This document shows positions 7,608 through 15,604 of a DNA stretch of 32,098 bases, in pieces. The number at the start of each line of letters is the position of its first letter. Within the stretch, counting starts at the first letter, position 1. The position numbers and the translations under genes are program-made. The notes below the pieces were generated by a model that had not been told where the DNA came from, ran no database searches, and saw nothing but the letters and a program-made list of their open reading frames with translations. Source of the stretch: an uncultured Lachnospiraceae bacterium (lineage in GTDB: Bacteria; Bacillota; Clostridia; Lachnospirales; Lachnospiraceae); NCBI GenBank assembly GCA_910585295.1, contig CAJUDE010000015.1:1-32098 (forward strand), written 5' to 3'.

Positions 7608-8141
7608 CTATTGCCCTTCTATGGGGACGGCAATTTCCATTTCATTTCCAGAGATTTCAGTTCCAATTATAGATTCAATAGATTCAAAGTAACCGTTGGG
7701 GCCTATTCTTTTTTCCCATATATCTACGGAAGCCTTAATGCGCAGCAGGCACAGTATGGGCCTTGCATAATAAGCTTTCAGGGATTCGGGGTCTTCTAAA
7801 TTGACTTTGGGGTTCTCAGCAAGGAGCGTGCGGATTTCTGAGTTTGCCAATGGGTCAAACGTCATCAAAATCGTATGCTCCAACTTCCCATTATCTTTAT
7901 CCCTGAACTTATCTAACAAAAATTCTTCACCAGTATAGTTTGATTTCAAGGTGTATAACGCCAAGGCAATGGCTTCCCGAAGCCTTCTGCTGTTGGAGGC
8001 AGGGTTCTGGCGGTAAGCCTTTAGAAGGTTCCCTTCTATTGGCAATAGAAGGTCCGCATAGGGGGCTTCCTCCCCAAGCTGGATTGCGCCAAATTCTTTT
8101 TCCATTTGGCTGTAAATTTTTTCAAATTGGTATAACTGCAT
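7608..8141 (-). CDS. unrecognised soluble protein, 177 residues
   Basis: I do not recognise this family. The protein is hydrophilic, has no signal peptide or membrane helix, and looks mostly helical in its first two thirds. A conserved-looking centre reads SRRLREAIALALYTLKSNYTGEEFL; the C-terminal part (RIKASVDIWEKRIGPNGYFESIESI) may be beta-rich. The start is secure: on the minus strand AAGGAGG lies about 7 nt before the ATG. It converges on the thiazole operon with a 7-nt gap, so it is probably transcribed alone, from a promoter within 8142-8395. Confidence 0.65.
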   Translation of the reverse strand: MQLYQFEKIYSQMEKEFGAIQLGEEAPYADLLLPIEGNLLKAYRQNPASNSRRLREAIALALYTLKSNYTGEEFLLDKFRDKDNGKLEHTILMTFDPLANSEIRTLLAENPKVNLEDPESLKAYYARPILCLLRIKASVDIWEKRIGPNGYFESIESIIGTEISGNEMEIAVPIEGQ

Positions 8142-8175
8142 TTGTAGGCCTCCTTGTGTTGTAGGTATCTTTATG

Positions 8176-8204
8176 CCCCGTCAGCTTGCTGCGGGGTATT
8201 TGAG
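8176..8204. repeat. REP-like hairpin with TATTTG tag
   Basis: CCCCG-T-CAGC-TT-GCTG-CGGGG (8176-8196) followed by TATTTGAG. The layout, a GC-rich palindrome with a TATTTG(G) tail, matches 1-24 and 31824-31845, although the stem sequence differs. Confidence 0.45.
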
Positions 8205-8395
8205 TAATTCCTAACATAATTGTAAGATAACTGTAAGATAAAGACAAGGAAAATTTAAGGGAAATAGGGTAAGATATTTTTAGAAATGGAAAGGTTCTTT
8301 TTATTCTTAAAAAAATATTAAGAATTTTCATGAAGAAATATCAAGATTATTTTCGTTAAATAAAATAGAAGCAAAAAGCAGTAGGAGAAAAATTT
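8205..8395. other. intergenic region between divergent genes
   Basis: Holds a tandem TGTAAGATAA pair with an 11-bp period (8221-8241) and an AT-rich palindrome ATTCTTAA-N7-TTAAGAAT (8303-8325). These could be regulator sites for the divergent genes at 8141 and 8396. No clear -35/-10 pair was found. Confidence 0.35.
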
Positions 8396-9418
8396 ATGAA
8401 AGACATTACATTTACAGTACCTTGTTATAATTCAGAAGATTATATGGAGCGGTGCATTGACAGCCTTTTGGCAGCGGATGAACAGGCTGAGATTATTATA
8501 GTAGATGACGGCTCCACAGACGGAACTGGGGAGATTGCGGATAACTACGCCAGGAATTACCCTGAGATTGTGAAGGTGGTGCATCAGGAAAACGGCGGGC
8601 ATGGGGCTGGGGTCAATGCAGGGCTTGCCCTTGCAACCGGGCGGTATTTCAAGGTTGTGGATTCGGATGATTGGCTGGACGAGGGGGAATTGCAAAAGCT
8701 CCTTCGGAAACTAAGGCAATGGGAAAAAAGCGGCACAACCGTAGATTTAGTAGTCTGCAATTATATTTATGACCATTATTACGAAAATAAGACCAAGCGG
8801 ATGGGCTATAAAAATGTATGGAAGGAAAATGAAGTCTGTGGCTGGAAAGATATCCGAAGGTTCGCCCCTTCCCAATATCTGGTGATGCATTCGTTGTTTT
8901 TCCGGACAGATGTCTTAAGGGAATCTGGGGTGAAGCTTCCAAAGCACACGTTTTATGTGGACAATATATTTGCCAACCAGCCATTGCCCTATGTAAAAAC
9001 CTTGTGTTACCTGAATCTGGATTTGTACCATTATTTCCTGGGCAGGGAAGACCAGTCGGTCAATGAAAAAGTGCTGATGAAACGGATTGACCAGCAAATC
9101 CGTGTGACAAAATTAGTGTCCGGATGTACAGATTTGGAGAAGGTAAGGGAGGAATACCCGAAGCTGGCGGATTACCTTACCCGCAATATTTCTATTATGA
9201 TGGCAATATCTTCCATCCACCTGCTGTTGATTGGGACGCCGGAAGCTTGGGAGAAACGTGAAATGCTTTGGAATTATGTGAAAAACCATAACCAGAAATT
9301 ATATTACACACTAAGGCGCAGGACCCTTAGCGGATTTACGTTCCTTCCAGGGAAAGCAGGGGCAGCCATTACGTTGGCAGGATATAAGGTAGCGCGGAAA
9401 TTTTACCAATTTAACTGA
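8396..9418 (+). CDS. family 2 glycosyltransferase, paralogue of 2839-3855
   Basis: 340 residues, soluble GT-A fold. Motifs: FTVPCYNSEDY at the start, IIIVDDGSTD near residue 35, HQENGGHGAG near 63, VVDSDDW near 88, then LPKHTFYVDN and EDQSVNEKV in the acceptor half. It aligns end to end with the GT2 at 2839-3855, with about half the residues identical by eye, so the two are paralogues on either side of the thiazole operon. GTAGGAGAAAAA precedes the ATG. Two envelope-type genes follow after 68 nt, suggesting an operon through 11136. Sugar and acceptor are unknown. Confidence 0.85.
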   Translation: MKDITFTVPCYNSEDYMERCIDSLLAADEQAEIIIVDDGSTDGTGEIADNYARNYPEIVKVVHQENGGHGAGVNAGLALATGRYFKVVDSDDWLDEGELQKLLRKLRQWEKSGTTVDLVVCNYIYDHYYENKTKRMGYKNVWKENEVCGWKDIRRFAPSQYLVMHSLFFRTDVLRESGVKLPKHTFYVDNIFANQPLPYVKTLCYLNLDLYHYFLGREDQSVNEKVLMKRIDQQIRVTKLVSGCTDLEKVREEYPKLADYLTRNISIMMAISSIHLLLIGTPEAWEKREMLWNYVKNHNQKLYYTLRRRTLSGFTFLPGKAGAAITLAGYKVARKFYQFN

Positions 9419-9486
9419 GCATATAAGGTTGCGGTAATAAGTTGCCGCTGGAAGAATAGGATAACATAAGAGAAGGGACGGAATAT

Positions 9487-10095
9487 ATGGAAAAATTATA
9501 TATTGCATTAGTAGATACGCCAGGGTTGTTTGCCTCCATCATACGGAGGGTGATTGGGATTGATTACATACACGTGGTGCTTTCTATGGACGGGGAGCTA
9601 GAAGAGGCATACAGCGTAGGAAGGCGTAACCCAGCGGTTCCTTTGCTGGCGGGGTTTGAAAAAGAAGACGCCATGAAAATAGAACGGGTATTCCCAAACG
9701 CCAGATACAAGATTGTAAGCATGGAATGCACCAGTGAGCAGAAAGAGAATATTTCCAGGCAGTTAAAGGAATGTTTTGCACAGAGATTCCGCTATCATTA
9801 TTGTATCTTGGGGCTTCCCATGTTATTATGTAATATACCCTTTTACCAGAAAAACCACTATACCTGCTCTTCCTTTGTGGCAAATATCCTGGAAGAGAAT
9901 GGGATAGGGCTTTTTGAAAAGCATTTTTCACTGGTGACGCCTAGGGATTTTTACGAGCTGGAAAATACCAGCCTGGAATTTGAGGGGACACTGCATGAAT
10001 TTAATAAATGCTGCCTGCGTTACCCAGAGAAGGACCTTGGGATATTTCGGCAGGCCATGCAGAAATTATCATATGTGATGAATGGAGCAGTATAA
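9487..10095 (+). CDS. permuted NlpC/P60-like (YiiX/YaeF-type) papain-fold protein
   Basis: 202 residues, no signal peptide. The likely catalytic histidine is early (YIHVVLSMDGELEEAYS, near residue 29) and the likely cysteine is late (HYTCSSFVANIL, near residue 126). The His-before-Cys order is that of the circularly permuted NlpC/P60 group (YiiX, YaeF, poxvirus G6R), as I know the family. The substrate is unknown; lipid, peptide or amide hydrolysis or acyl transfer are all possible. Ribosome site AGAAGGGACGG precedes the ATG. Only 3 nt separate it from the flippase-like gene, so the two are very likely co-translated and act together at the membrane. Confidence 0.6.
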   Translation: MEKLYIALVDTPGLFASIIRRVIGIDYIHVVLSMDGELEEAYSVGRRNPAVPLLAGFEKEDAMKIERVFPNARYKIVSMECTSEQKENISRQLKECFAQRFRYHYCILGLPMLLCNIPFYQKNHYTCSSFVANILEENGIGLFEKHFSLVTPRDFYELENTSLEFEGTLHEFNKCCLRYPEKDLGIFRQAMQKLSYVMNGAV

Positions 10096-10098
10096 TTT

Positions 10099-11136
10099 AT
10101 GAATCGGAAAAATTTAATCAGTGCAGGTTTTTTATTATTGTTGGCAGCATTGACAATCAGCGCAATTTTTAAAGGGAATGATATGGCTGCAGTTTTTGCG
10201 GCTATGGGTACGCTTCATCCGGCATACCTGTGCGCCGCTGCCGCAACGGCGATTTTTTTCGTGTCTGCGGAGGGGATGGTGATTTGCTACCTTCTCCGGT
10301 CGCTGAATTACAGGACTAAGATGGCCACTTGCGTAAAGTATTCCTTTGTTGGTTTTTTCTTTTCAGGGATTACGCCGTCTGCCACCGGCGGGCAGCCAAT
10401 GCAGCTTTATTACATGCAAAAGGAAGGGCATAAAGTTTCAGACAGCACGGTAGTGCTTATGACGGTGGCGGTGATATATAAGTTTGTGCTTGTGGTGATG
10501 GGGATTGGCATTCTGGTTTTTTACCATGGGCCTTTGTCCTTATATTTGAAAGAATACCTTTACCTATATTACCTTGGGCTGTTTTTAAATACTGCATTAG
10601 TGGTGGTTTTGTTATTTATTATGGTAAGCCCCAAATGCTTTAAGGGGATTGTGATTGGCGGGGAAAAGGTATTAAAGAAATTCCGCGTGTTGAAATCCTC
10701 TAGGGAACGGACGGATAAATTGATTGAAATGGCGGACCAGTACCATGAGGCAGTGCTGTTTTTCTTGAAAAATAAAAGTAAGATTATAGTGGTGGTTTTG
10801 TTTACGGCGGTGCAAAGGTGCAGTGTGTTTTTCCTCACATGGCTGATTTACCGGGGGCTTGGGCTTGATGGCTCAAGCGCGTTTACGGTTATGAGCATCC
10901 AGGCATCCATCTATATTGCTGTGGACATGCTGCCACTGCCAGGTTCCCAGGGAATTACGGAGATTATGTATAAGACGGCGTTTTCTATGGTTTTCCCAGG
11001 GGCATACCTGACAGCCTCTATGTGCGTGACACGGGGATTGAATTTTTATATGGTGCTGATAATCAGCGCATTGGTGTCGCTCTGGTGCCATTTCCGGTCT
11101 GGAAAGCCTGGGAATGTGGCAGCAGAGCTATCATGA
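10099..11136 (+). CDS. flippase-like membrane protein (LPG synthase TM region / UPF0104)
   Basis: 345 residues with about eight membrane segments. The family motif is seen as SGITPSATGGQPMQLYYMQKEG near residue 95, with a second hallmark PLPGSQGITE near residue 280. This is the membrane part of the MprF superfamily without the C-terminal lysyl transferase domain, so lipid translocation rather than lipid aminoacylation is expected. It follows the permuted NlpC/P60-like gene and a GT2, which suggests assembly or export of a glycolipid. A strong terminator begins at its stop codon. Confidence 0.8.
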   Translation: MNRKNLISAGFLLLLAALTISAIFKGNDMAAVFAAMGTLHPAYLCAAAATAIFFVSAEGMVICYLLRSLNYRTKMATCVKYSFVGFFFSGITPSATGGQPMQLYYMQKEGHKVSDSTVVLMTVAVIYKFVLVVMGIGILVFYHGPLSLYLKEYLYLYYLGLFLNTALVVVLLFIMVSPKCFKGIVIGGEKVLKKFRVLKSSRERTDKLIEMADQYHEAVLFFLKNKSKIIVVVLFTAVQRCSVFFLTWLIYRGLGLDGSSAFTVMSIQASIYIAVDMLPLPGSQGITEIMYKTAFSMVFPGAYLTASMCVTRGLNFYMVLIISALVSLWCHFRSGKPGNVAAELS

Positions 11137-11162
11137 AAAATCTCGCTTTGCGGGATTTTTTT
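11136..11162 (+). terminator. intrinsic terminator after the flippase-like gene
   Basis: AAAAATCTCGC-TTT-GCGGGATTTTT with one G-T wobble and a run of seven T. It overlaps the stop codon of the gene ending at 11136 and ends inside the start of the structured repeat. Confidence 0.8.
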
Positions 11163-11311
11163 ATCTTATAGGAAATACCGTGTTACTGTGGAGTGCTAAA
11201 GTGTATAAATTTCCTATAAGATAAAAAAATTATGCGCAGCTTGCGGAGAGGCAATTTATTGCAGCGCAATCCGCTCGCGCGCGGAGAATGCGCTGTGCGC
11301 ATTCTTTTTTA
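11159..11311 (+). repeat. structured intergenic repeat, copy A (153 bp)
   Basis: Aligns without gaps to 20011-20163, with 8 differences in 153. Hairpin I has perfect 18-bp arms, with core TTATCTTATAGGAAAT and its inverse around a loop of about 33 nt. Hairpin II has GCGGA / TCCGC with an asymmetric AATTTA-containing 5' loop and inner TTGC-AGC-GCAA. Hairpin III is GAATGCGC-TGT-GCGCATTC followed by six T, a terminator in the plus direction. It lies between a terminator and the sigma-factor operon. Confidence 0.8.
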
Positions 11312-11426
11312 TATAGGAAAACAAAAATAATTATCCCACTGCTTAAAACTTTTTTGGGGAATAGTACGTTATATAGTTAGGTACCCCGCAGGAAGAAAAG
11401 ATACCATGGCAAAGGAGCGCTCTATA

Positions 11427-11969
11427 GTGGACGACAGAGAAATGATCCGCGAAGTTCGCAGAGGGAAAAAAGAATACCTGAATGATATTGCAGAAAAGTA
11501 TTATGATGATATTTACAGGTTCTGCTGTTACCAGACTGGAAATTATCAGGATGCCAGTGATTTGGCACAGGAGACGTTTCTGCATTTTATCCGTTCTGTG
11601 GAGAATTACCATTACCAGAATTTGAAAGGGTATCTTTTGACAATTGCAAGGAACGTTTGTGTGGATTATTTCAGGAGCCACAAACGAAAGTGGGAAAAAG
11701 AAACTGATTTACAAGAGATAGCTAACGGCAGGGAGCCAGAAGGGCAAATGGGGATACATACCCATCAGGAAGAATTTCTAATTACAGTAGAGCAGCTAAC
11801 CAGGCACCTTCCCCAGATGCAGAGGGAAGCGCTGGTGTTATATTATGGGTATGGGTTTAAATACCGGGAAATTGCCCAAATGACAGGGGCAAGCCTTGGT
11901 ACAGTCAAATCCAGGGTCCATCAAGGGACTGTAAAATTAAAAAAGAGCCTGGACAAAGAAAAGCAGTAA
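11427..11969 (+). CDS. ECF-type RNA polymerase sigma factor
   Basis: 180 residues from GTG 11427. Region 2 covers YYDDIYRFCCYQTG through SDLAQETFLHF, with the core-binding and -10 helices; region 4 is HLPQMQREALVLYYGYGF followed by the helix-turn-helix EIAQMTGASLGTVKSRVHQG. No region 1 or 3, hence group 4 (ECF). An ATG at 11406 is in frame with a weaker AGGAAG 10 nt before it; AAAGGAG at 11411-11417 lies 9 nt before the GTG and favours it, also giving the familiar MDDREMI start. A membrane protein and an ABC exporter follow, so it likely controls that cassette. No ECF-type autoregulated promoter could be read with confidence. Confidence 0.88.
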   Translation: MDDREMIREVRRGKKEYLNDIAEKYYDDIYRFCCYQTGNYQDASDLAQETFLHFIRSVENYHYQNLKGYLLTIARNVCVDYFRSHKRKWEKETDLQEIANGREPEGQMGIHTHQEEFLITVEQLTRHLPQMQREALVLYYGYGFKYREIAQMTGASLGTVKSRVHQGTVKLKKSLDKEKQ

Positions 11970-11977
11970 AGGCAGCC

Positions 11978-12003
11978 TGCCCCCAGAGCAAATGCCTGGG
12001 GCA
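11978..12003 (+). other. intercistronic hairpin
   Basis: TGCCCCCAG pairs with CTGGGGCA with one bulged C, 9-nt loop, and no T-run. It sits between the sigma-factor gene and the next gene of the cassette and may tune message stability or partial termination. Confidence 0.4.
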
Positions 12004-12054
12004 AGTTTGGGTTAATGTACGCAGGAATCTATTCCAGGCAGGAAGGAGGAGCCA

Positions 12055-12807
12055 TTGGGCGGCAAAGATAAAATTGTATTGGAGGAGGTTGAAATAGACC
12101 AAAGGAAAAGGCGGCAAGCCCTCCAGAATATTGCAAAGGCGGTGGAGGGGAAGCGGTATGTATACTGCCCTTCTGGATGGGAAATTTTTCGGGGGCAGTT
12201 AAAATATATTTCCCCGTTCTGCTTGGGGGGGCAATTGTTGGGGCTGCTGTTTATGGTAGCCCTGTTTGAATATTTTTGGTGGAAAGGGGAAAGTATGCTC
12301 ACCTTTCTAGGGGCGGCTTCTGTAGCGTCTTCCAGCATGGGCATTTTCCTGATGCTGGAATTGAACCGGAGCAATTCCATTGGCTTGATGGAGTTGGAAC
12401 AGACATGTTATTTAAATTTTAAGCAGATATGGTGTGTGAAAATGATATTGTTTGGATGTGTGGATATCCTGACCCTTACGGTTTTGTCCGCTGTGGTTGC
12501 AAGAAGTGTTTCCTGCGGCATATTCCGGGCTGCCGTATACCTTTTAGCGCCATTTGTAGTTTCCAATATGGTGCAGCTTCTGGTATTTTCCCTGCTCAGG
12601 GGCAGAGGCAAGGAATATTTGCAGGCAGGGGCTGCCATAGCCTGCGGCATGGCGTCTTTGGTCCCGCTGTGCAATCCGAGCTGGTATGCTGCGGCAAGCT
12701 TTGGCATATGGGTGCTGGTGTTAGTGGCAGCGACCATATGCCTGATTGGGGAAATGAGCCTAATATACCACAAAATGGAGGAAGGGGAGATTTTATGCTG
12801 GAATTGA
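12055..12807 (+). CDS. membrane protein of the sigma/ABC cassette, possible anti-sigma
   Basis: 250 residues: a charged cytoplasmic N terminus of about 55 residues (EEVEIDQRKRRQALQNIAKAVEGK), then about six membrane helices. The family was not recognised. The start is TTG at 12055 with AAGGAGG (12043-12049) 5 nt before it. It follows the ECF sigma gene and overlaps the ABC ATPase by 13 nt. A soluble N terminus on a membrane protein, encoded just after an ECF sigma factor, fits an anti-sigma role, but no ZAS zinc motif is present. It could instead be an ABC permease partner; this is inference from position only. Confidence 0.55.
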   Translation: MGGKDKIVLEEVEIDQRKRRQALQNIAKAVEGKRYVYCPSGWEIFRGQLKYISPFCLGGQLLGLLFMVALFEYFWWKGESMLTFLGAASVASSSMGIFLMLELNRSNSIGLMELEQTCYLNFKQIWCVKMILFGCVDILTLTVLSAVVARSVSCGIFRAAVYLLAPFVVSNMVQLLVFSLLRGRGKEYLQAGAAIACGMASLVPLCNPSWYAAASFGIWVLVLVAATICLIGEMSLIYHKMEEGEILCWN

Positions 12808-13667
12808 AATTAGACAGGGTAAGCAAGCGCTATAAACGGAAAATTGTGGTGGATCGGCTGGAATTTACCTTCCAAAAGGGGGTGTATGGGATATTGGGGG
12901 AGAATGGGGCGGGAAAGACCACGCTGCTGCGTATGGTGGCAGGGGTGCTAAAGCCAACGTCTGGGGAGATTTACTGCAATCAGCAGGAAATCGGGAAGAT
13001 GGGCGGCGAATACCGGATGAAGCTGGGGTACCTTCCCCAAGAATTAGGTTATTATCCTGGTTTTACGGTGTGGCGTTATTTGGAATATTTGGCGGAATTA
13101 AAAGCGGTGCCGCCTCAATTGGCTGCAGACAGGATAGGGAGGCTCCTACAGGCTGTAGGCTTGGCAAAGGCAGGGAAAGAAAAGATTAAAACCCTTTCCG
13201 GGGGGATGGTGCGGCGTTTAGGGATTGCCCAATCCTTGTTAAACGACCCAGAGATCCTAATACTGGACGAGCCTACTTCTGGTCTGGACCCTAGGGAACG
13301 TATCCGGTTCCGCAATATGGTCAGCGTTCTGGGGCGGGACCGCATGGTTCTTTTGTCTTCCCATATTGTAGCGGATATTGAGCATGTGGCAGACCAGATT
13401 TTGCTGATGGAAGCTGGCAGGGTTCTAAAATCAGGGAATTTACAGGAAGTCTTAAAGTTAGTGGAAGGGAAGGTATGGGAGTGCATGGCGCAGCCGGGGC
13501 AAGCGCAGAATTTGAGACGGGACTTTATGGTTAGCGGCTTGAGGAATGTTGAGGATGGCAGGGTGTGCCTTCGGATTGTGTCAGAGGCCAGGCCTATGGA
13601 GGGGGCTATCCCAGTTTTGCCTACTTTGGAGGATGTATATCTATATGGGACAGGAGGGGAAAGATGA
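12795..13667 (+). CDS. ABC transporter ATP-binding protein (exporter type)
   Basis: 290 residues. Walker A GENGAGKTT near residue 37, Q-loop LPQELGYYPGF, signature LSGGMVRR, Walker B ILILDEPTSGLDP, and H-loop SSHIV are all intact. The C-terminal extension of about 80 residues is typical of CcmA-like drug/peptide exporters. The ATG at 12795 overlaps the previous gene by 13 nt and is preceded by GGAGGAAGGGGAG. The stop overlaps the permease start (ATGA at 13664). It should power the permease encoded next; the substrate is unknown, and lantibiotic or antibiotic export or sensing is the usual role of such ECF-linked exporters. Confidence 0.9.
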   Translation: MLELKLDRVSKRYKRKIVVDRLEFTFQKGVYGILGENGAGKTTLLRMVAGVLKPTSGEIYCNQQEIGKMGGEYRMKLGYLPQELGYYPGFTVWRYLEYLAELKAVPPQLAADRIGRLLQAVGLAKAGKEKIKTLSGGMVRRLGIAQSLLNDPEILILDEPTSGLDPRERIRFRNMVSVLGRDRMVLLSSHIVADIEHVADQILLMEAGRVLKSGNLQEVLKLVEGKVWECMAQPGQAQNLRRDFMVSGLRNVEDGRVCLRIVSEARPMEGAIPVLPTLEDVYLYGTGGER

Positions 13668-14809
13668 GGCTTTTTCGTATGGAATTTTATAAAATAGCTG
13701 CAAGGCCAGCTATGGGCGTGGTTTTCTTGCTGATGGCGGCTTTTTTTCTGCTTGTTTTTTATCAGGAGGCAGATGGGGTAAGGACGGAAATTGATGGGGT
13801 TGTATACCAAGGGTTGGAGGCTGTTGCTAAAGACCGTGAGCTGGCAAAGGAATATGAGGGCATTTTCACAATGGAAAAGGCAGAGGAAATTGTGCAGAGG
13901 TTTGGGTTTTCTGGATACCTTATGGGGAAAGATATGGAATTTCTCAATCTTAGGGAAGGGAATTTCTGCAGCCAATTTGTGACAGATAAAATGACAAGGT
14001 TCCTACAGACGCAAGAAAGGCCGTTAGGGTTTACTTCTGGGGAATTCTGGGAGAATTTTGGGAAATATTATGTGGAGGGTAATGTGCGGTTTGGTTATAC
14101 CAAAGGGTGGGAAAAGCTGCAGGAGCTATGGCATGTAGCAGACTTATCCCTAAATGTTTGGTTGGTACTAATGGCAGTCCCAGTATTTTCAGAAGAATAC
14201 AGCAGGAACACGATAGAGGTTTTGCTGTCCACAGGCTATGGGAAATCCAGGGATGTCCGCAAGAAAATAGAGGCGGCGTTATGTTTTGGGGTTTTGGCGT
14301 ATTTGCTGCTTACATTTTTGCTGTTTGGGATGGCTGGCTTACTCTATGGCTGGGATGGGCTGGGGGCAAGTGCAGGGATGGCTGGGAATTATCTTTTATT
14401 TGCCGGAAGTGGGTACTGGAGCATGGGATTTTATTTATTTCTATTGTTCCTATCTGGTATGGTGGGGGCGCTTTTGAACGTTGGGATTACCTTGTTTATA
14501 TCTTCCAGGCTGAGCCGCCCTGTGACAGTGGCAACCATAGGGGTGGCCCTTTATTTTATCCCTTATGGGGCAAACCAGATATTATTCCAGCTTATGCTGG
14601 GCATGGGGGTGGCAGATAATTTTCTAGGCTGGGCTATGATGGATGTGATGCGGATTTTCTGCTGTTCCATGCCCATATACCTGGGCAATCCCGAGCTGTT
14701 CTCTATCCCCTTACGATGGCTTGTGTATGTCCCAGGGACAGCGGCCGCAGTGTTTTTGCTGTGCATCTGGCGTGGATACCAGAACTATAGGGGGTATAGG
14801 AGGGAGTGA
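13664..14809 (+). CDS. ABC transporter permease (ABC-2 type)
   Basis: 381 residues: one N-terminal helix (MGVVFLLMAAFFLLVFY), then an extracellular region of about 130 residues, then about five helices. The stretch VPVFSEEYSRNTIEVLLSTGYGKS is the cytoplasmic ABC-2 signature. The architecture matches ABC-2 exporters with a large outer loop. It overlaps the ATPase stop by 4 nt. The outer loop (YQGLEAVAKDRELAKEY onward) could be the substrate-contacting part. The hairpin at 14810-14835 follows at once. Confidence 0.8.
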   Translation: MRLFRMEFYKIAARPAMGVVFLLMAAFFLLVFYQEADGVRTEIDGVVYQGLEAVAKDRELAKEYEGIFTMEKAEEIVQRFGFSGYLMGKDMEFLNLREGNFCSQFVTDKMTRFLQTQERPLGFTSGEFWENFGKYYVEGNVRFGYTKGWEKLQELWHVADLSLNVWLVLMAVPVFSEEYSRNTIEVLLSTGYGKSRDVRKKIEAALCFGVLAYLLLTFLLFGMAGLLYGWDGLGASAGMAGNYLLFAGSGYWSMGFYLFLLFLSGMVGALLNVGITLFISSRLSRPVTVATIGVALYFIPYGANQILFQLMLGMGVADNFLGWAMMDVMRIFCCSMPIYLGNPELFSIPLRWLVYVPGTAAAVFLLCIWRGYQNYRGYRRE

Positions 14810-14835
14810 GCCGTTAGGGGAGAAGCCCTAACGGC
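14810..14835. terminator. hairpin shared by convergent genes
   Basis: GCCGTTAGGG-GAGAAG-CCCTAACGGC, a perfect 10-bp stem directly after the permease stop. It also encodes the last residues of the minus-strand Uma2-like gene. There is no T-run, so termination strength is uncertain. Confidence 0.45.
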
Positions 14836-15365
14836 TGGATGCTAAAGTCGCTGTAAATACAGGATGGGATTTGGTCTGAAAATTTATATTGGTTTGTTTT
14901 TGCCTCATGTTCCAGGTCATAGACGTTGACAACCTGCGTCATGGGGTTTACAATCCAGTATTCCCGAACGCCTGCCGTGCGGTATTTAAATAATTTAACG
15001 CCGTAATCTAGATGCGCAGTGCTGGGGGAGGCTATTTCAACTACCCAGTCTGGCGCGCCGCTGCAGCCTTTGTCATTTAGCTTGTCTTTGTCGCATACCA
15101 CAGTAATATCTGGTTCTACATAATTTTTTTCGTCCTTATTAAGGAACACCGCAAATGGGGCGGGGTACACCCGGCAGGAGCCTCCTTTGGAATCAATAAA
15201 ATCAGCAATTTTCCGAGAAAGGGAAAATGAAATATCCTGATGGATGCGGTTTGGCGGCGCCATATTGTAGAGATGGCCGTCAATTAATTCTGCCCGCTGC
15301 CCTTCTGGCAGGGCATAGATATCCTGGATGGTATAAACGGTGGGTTCTAGTACTGGCATTGGCAT
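14814..15365 (-). CDS. Uma2 family (DUF820) PD-(D/E)xK nuclease-fold protein
   Basis: 183 residues. YTIQDIYALPEGQRAELIDGHLY is the standard N-terminal Uma2 block; the core VEPDITVV, PDWVVEIASPST and KLFKYRTAGVREYWIVNP carries the Asp, Glu and Lys-region residues of the PD-(D/E)xK fold. The family is widespread, often in many copies, and its biological role is not established, so 'endonuclease' is a fold-based label. AAAGGAG lies 7 nt before the start. It converges with the ABC permease gene, ending 4 nt past its stop. Confidence 0.85.
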   Translation of the reverse strand: MPMPVLEPTVYTIQDIYALPEGQRAELIDGHLYNMAPPNRIHQDISFSLSRKIADFIDSKGGSCRVYPAPFAVFLNKDEKNYVEPDITVVCDKDKLNDKGCSGAPDWVVEIASPSTAHLDYGVKLFKYRTAGVREYWIVNPMTQVVNVYDLEHEAKTNQYKFSDQIPSCIYSDFSIQPLGLLP

Positions 15366-15555
15366 AGTTCCACTCCTTTCTGGATTATTTTATATAGGTA
15401 ATTGGGAAACTCAATCGTTTTATAAATGTTCAATGGCGATTCAAAACTTTGAGAAAAAACATTTCATAATGATAACAACATTATACAAAAAAAGCAGAGG
15501 GATGTAAAGGGAGTTGTAAATGGGAAAATAATGGCGTTAAGAAGTGGAAAATGGT
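15366..15555. other. intergenic region upstream of the Uma2-like gene
   Basis: No gene is seen. AT-rich, with a stretch at 15390-15400 (TTATATAGG) that resembles the arm of hairpin I of the structured repeat but has no partner arm nearby. The minus-strand promoter of the Uma2-like gene should be here; no clear -35/-10 pair was identified. Confidence 0.3.
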
Positions 15556-15600
15556 ATAAAAAAGCCCCAGCAAAACATTTGGATAGCTTTGCCGGGGCTT
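15556..15600 (-). terminator. intrinsic terminator of the NAPRTase gene
   Basis: Read on the minus strand: AAGCCCC-GGCAAA stem with TTTGCTGGGGCTT, one mismatch, loop of about 13 nt, then TTTTTTAT. It lies just beyond the stop of the gene at 15605-17056. Confidence 0.8.
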
Positions 15601-15604
15601 GCAT

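Noticed and set aside
13115..13975. 286-residue open frame on the minus strand
   Set aside because: It lies across the ABC ATPase and permease, which have intact motifs; its own translation has no family motif and an odd Ser/Pro/Ile-rich composition.
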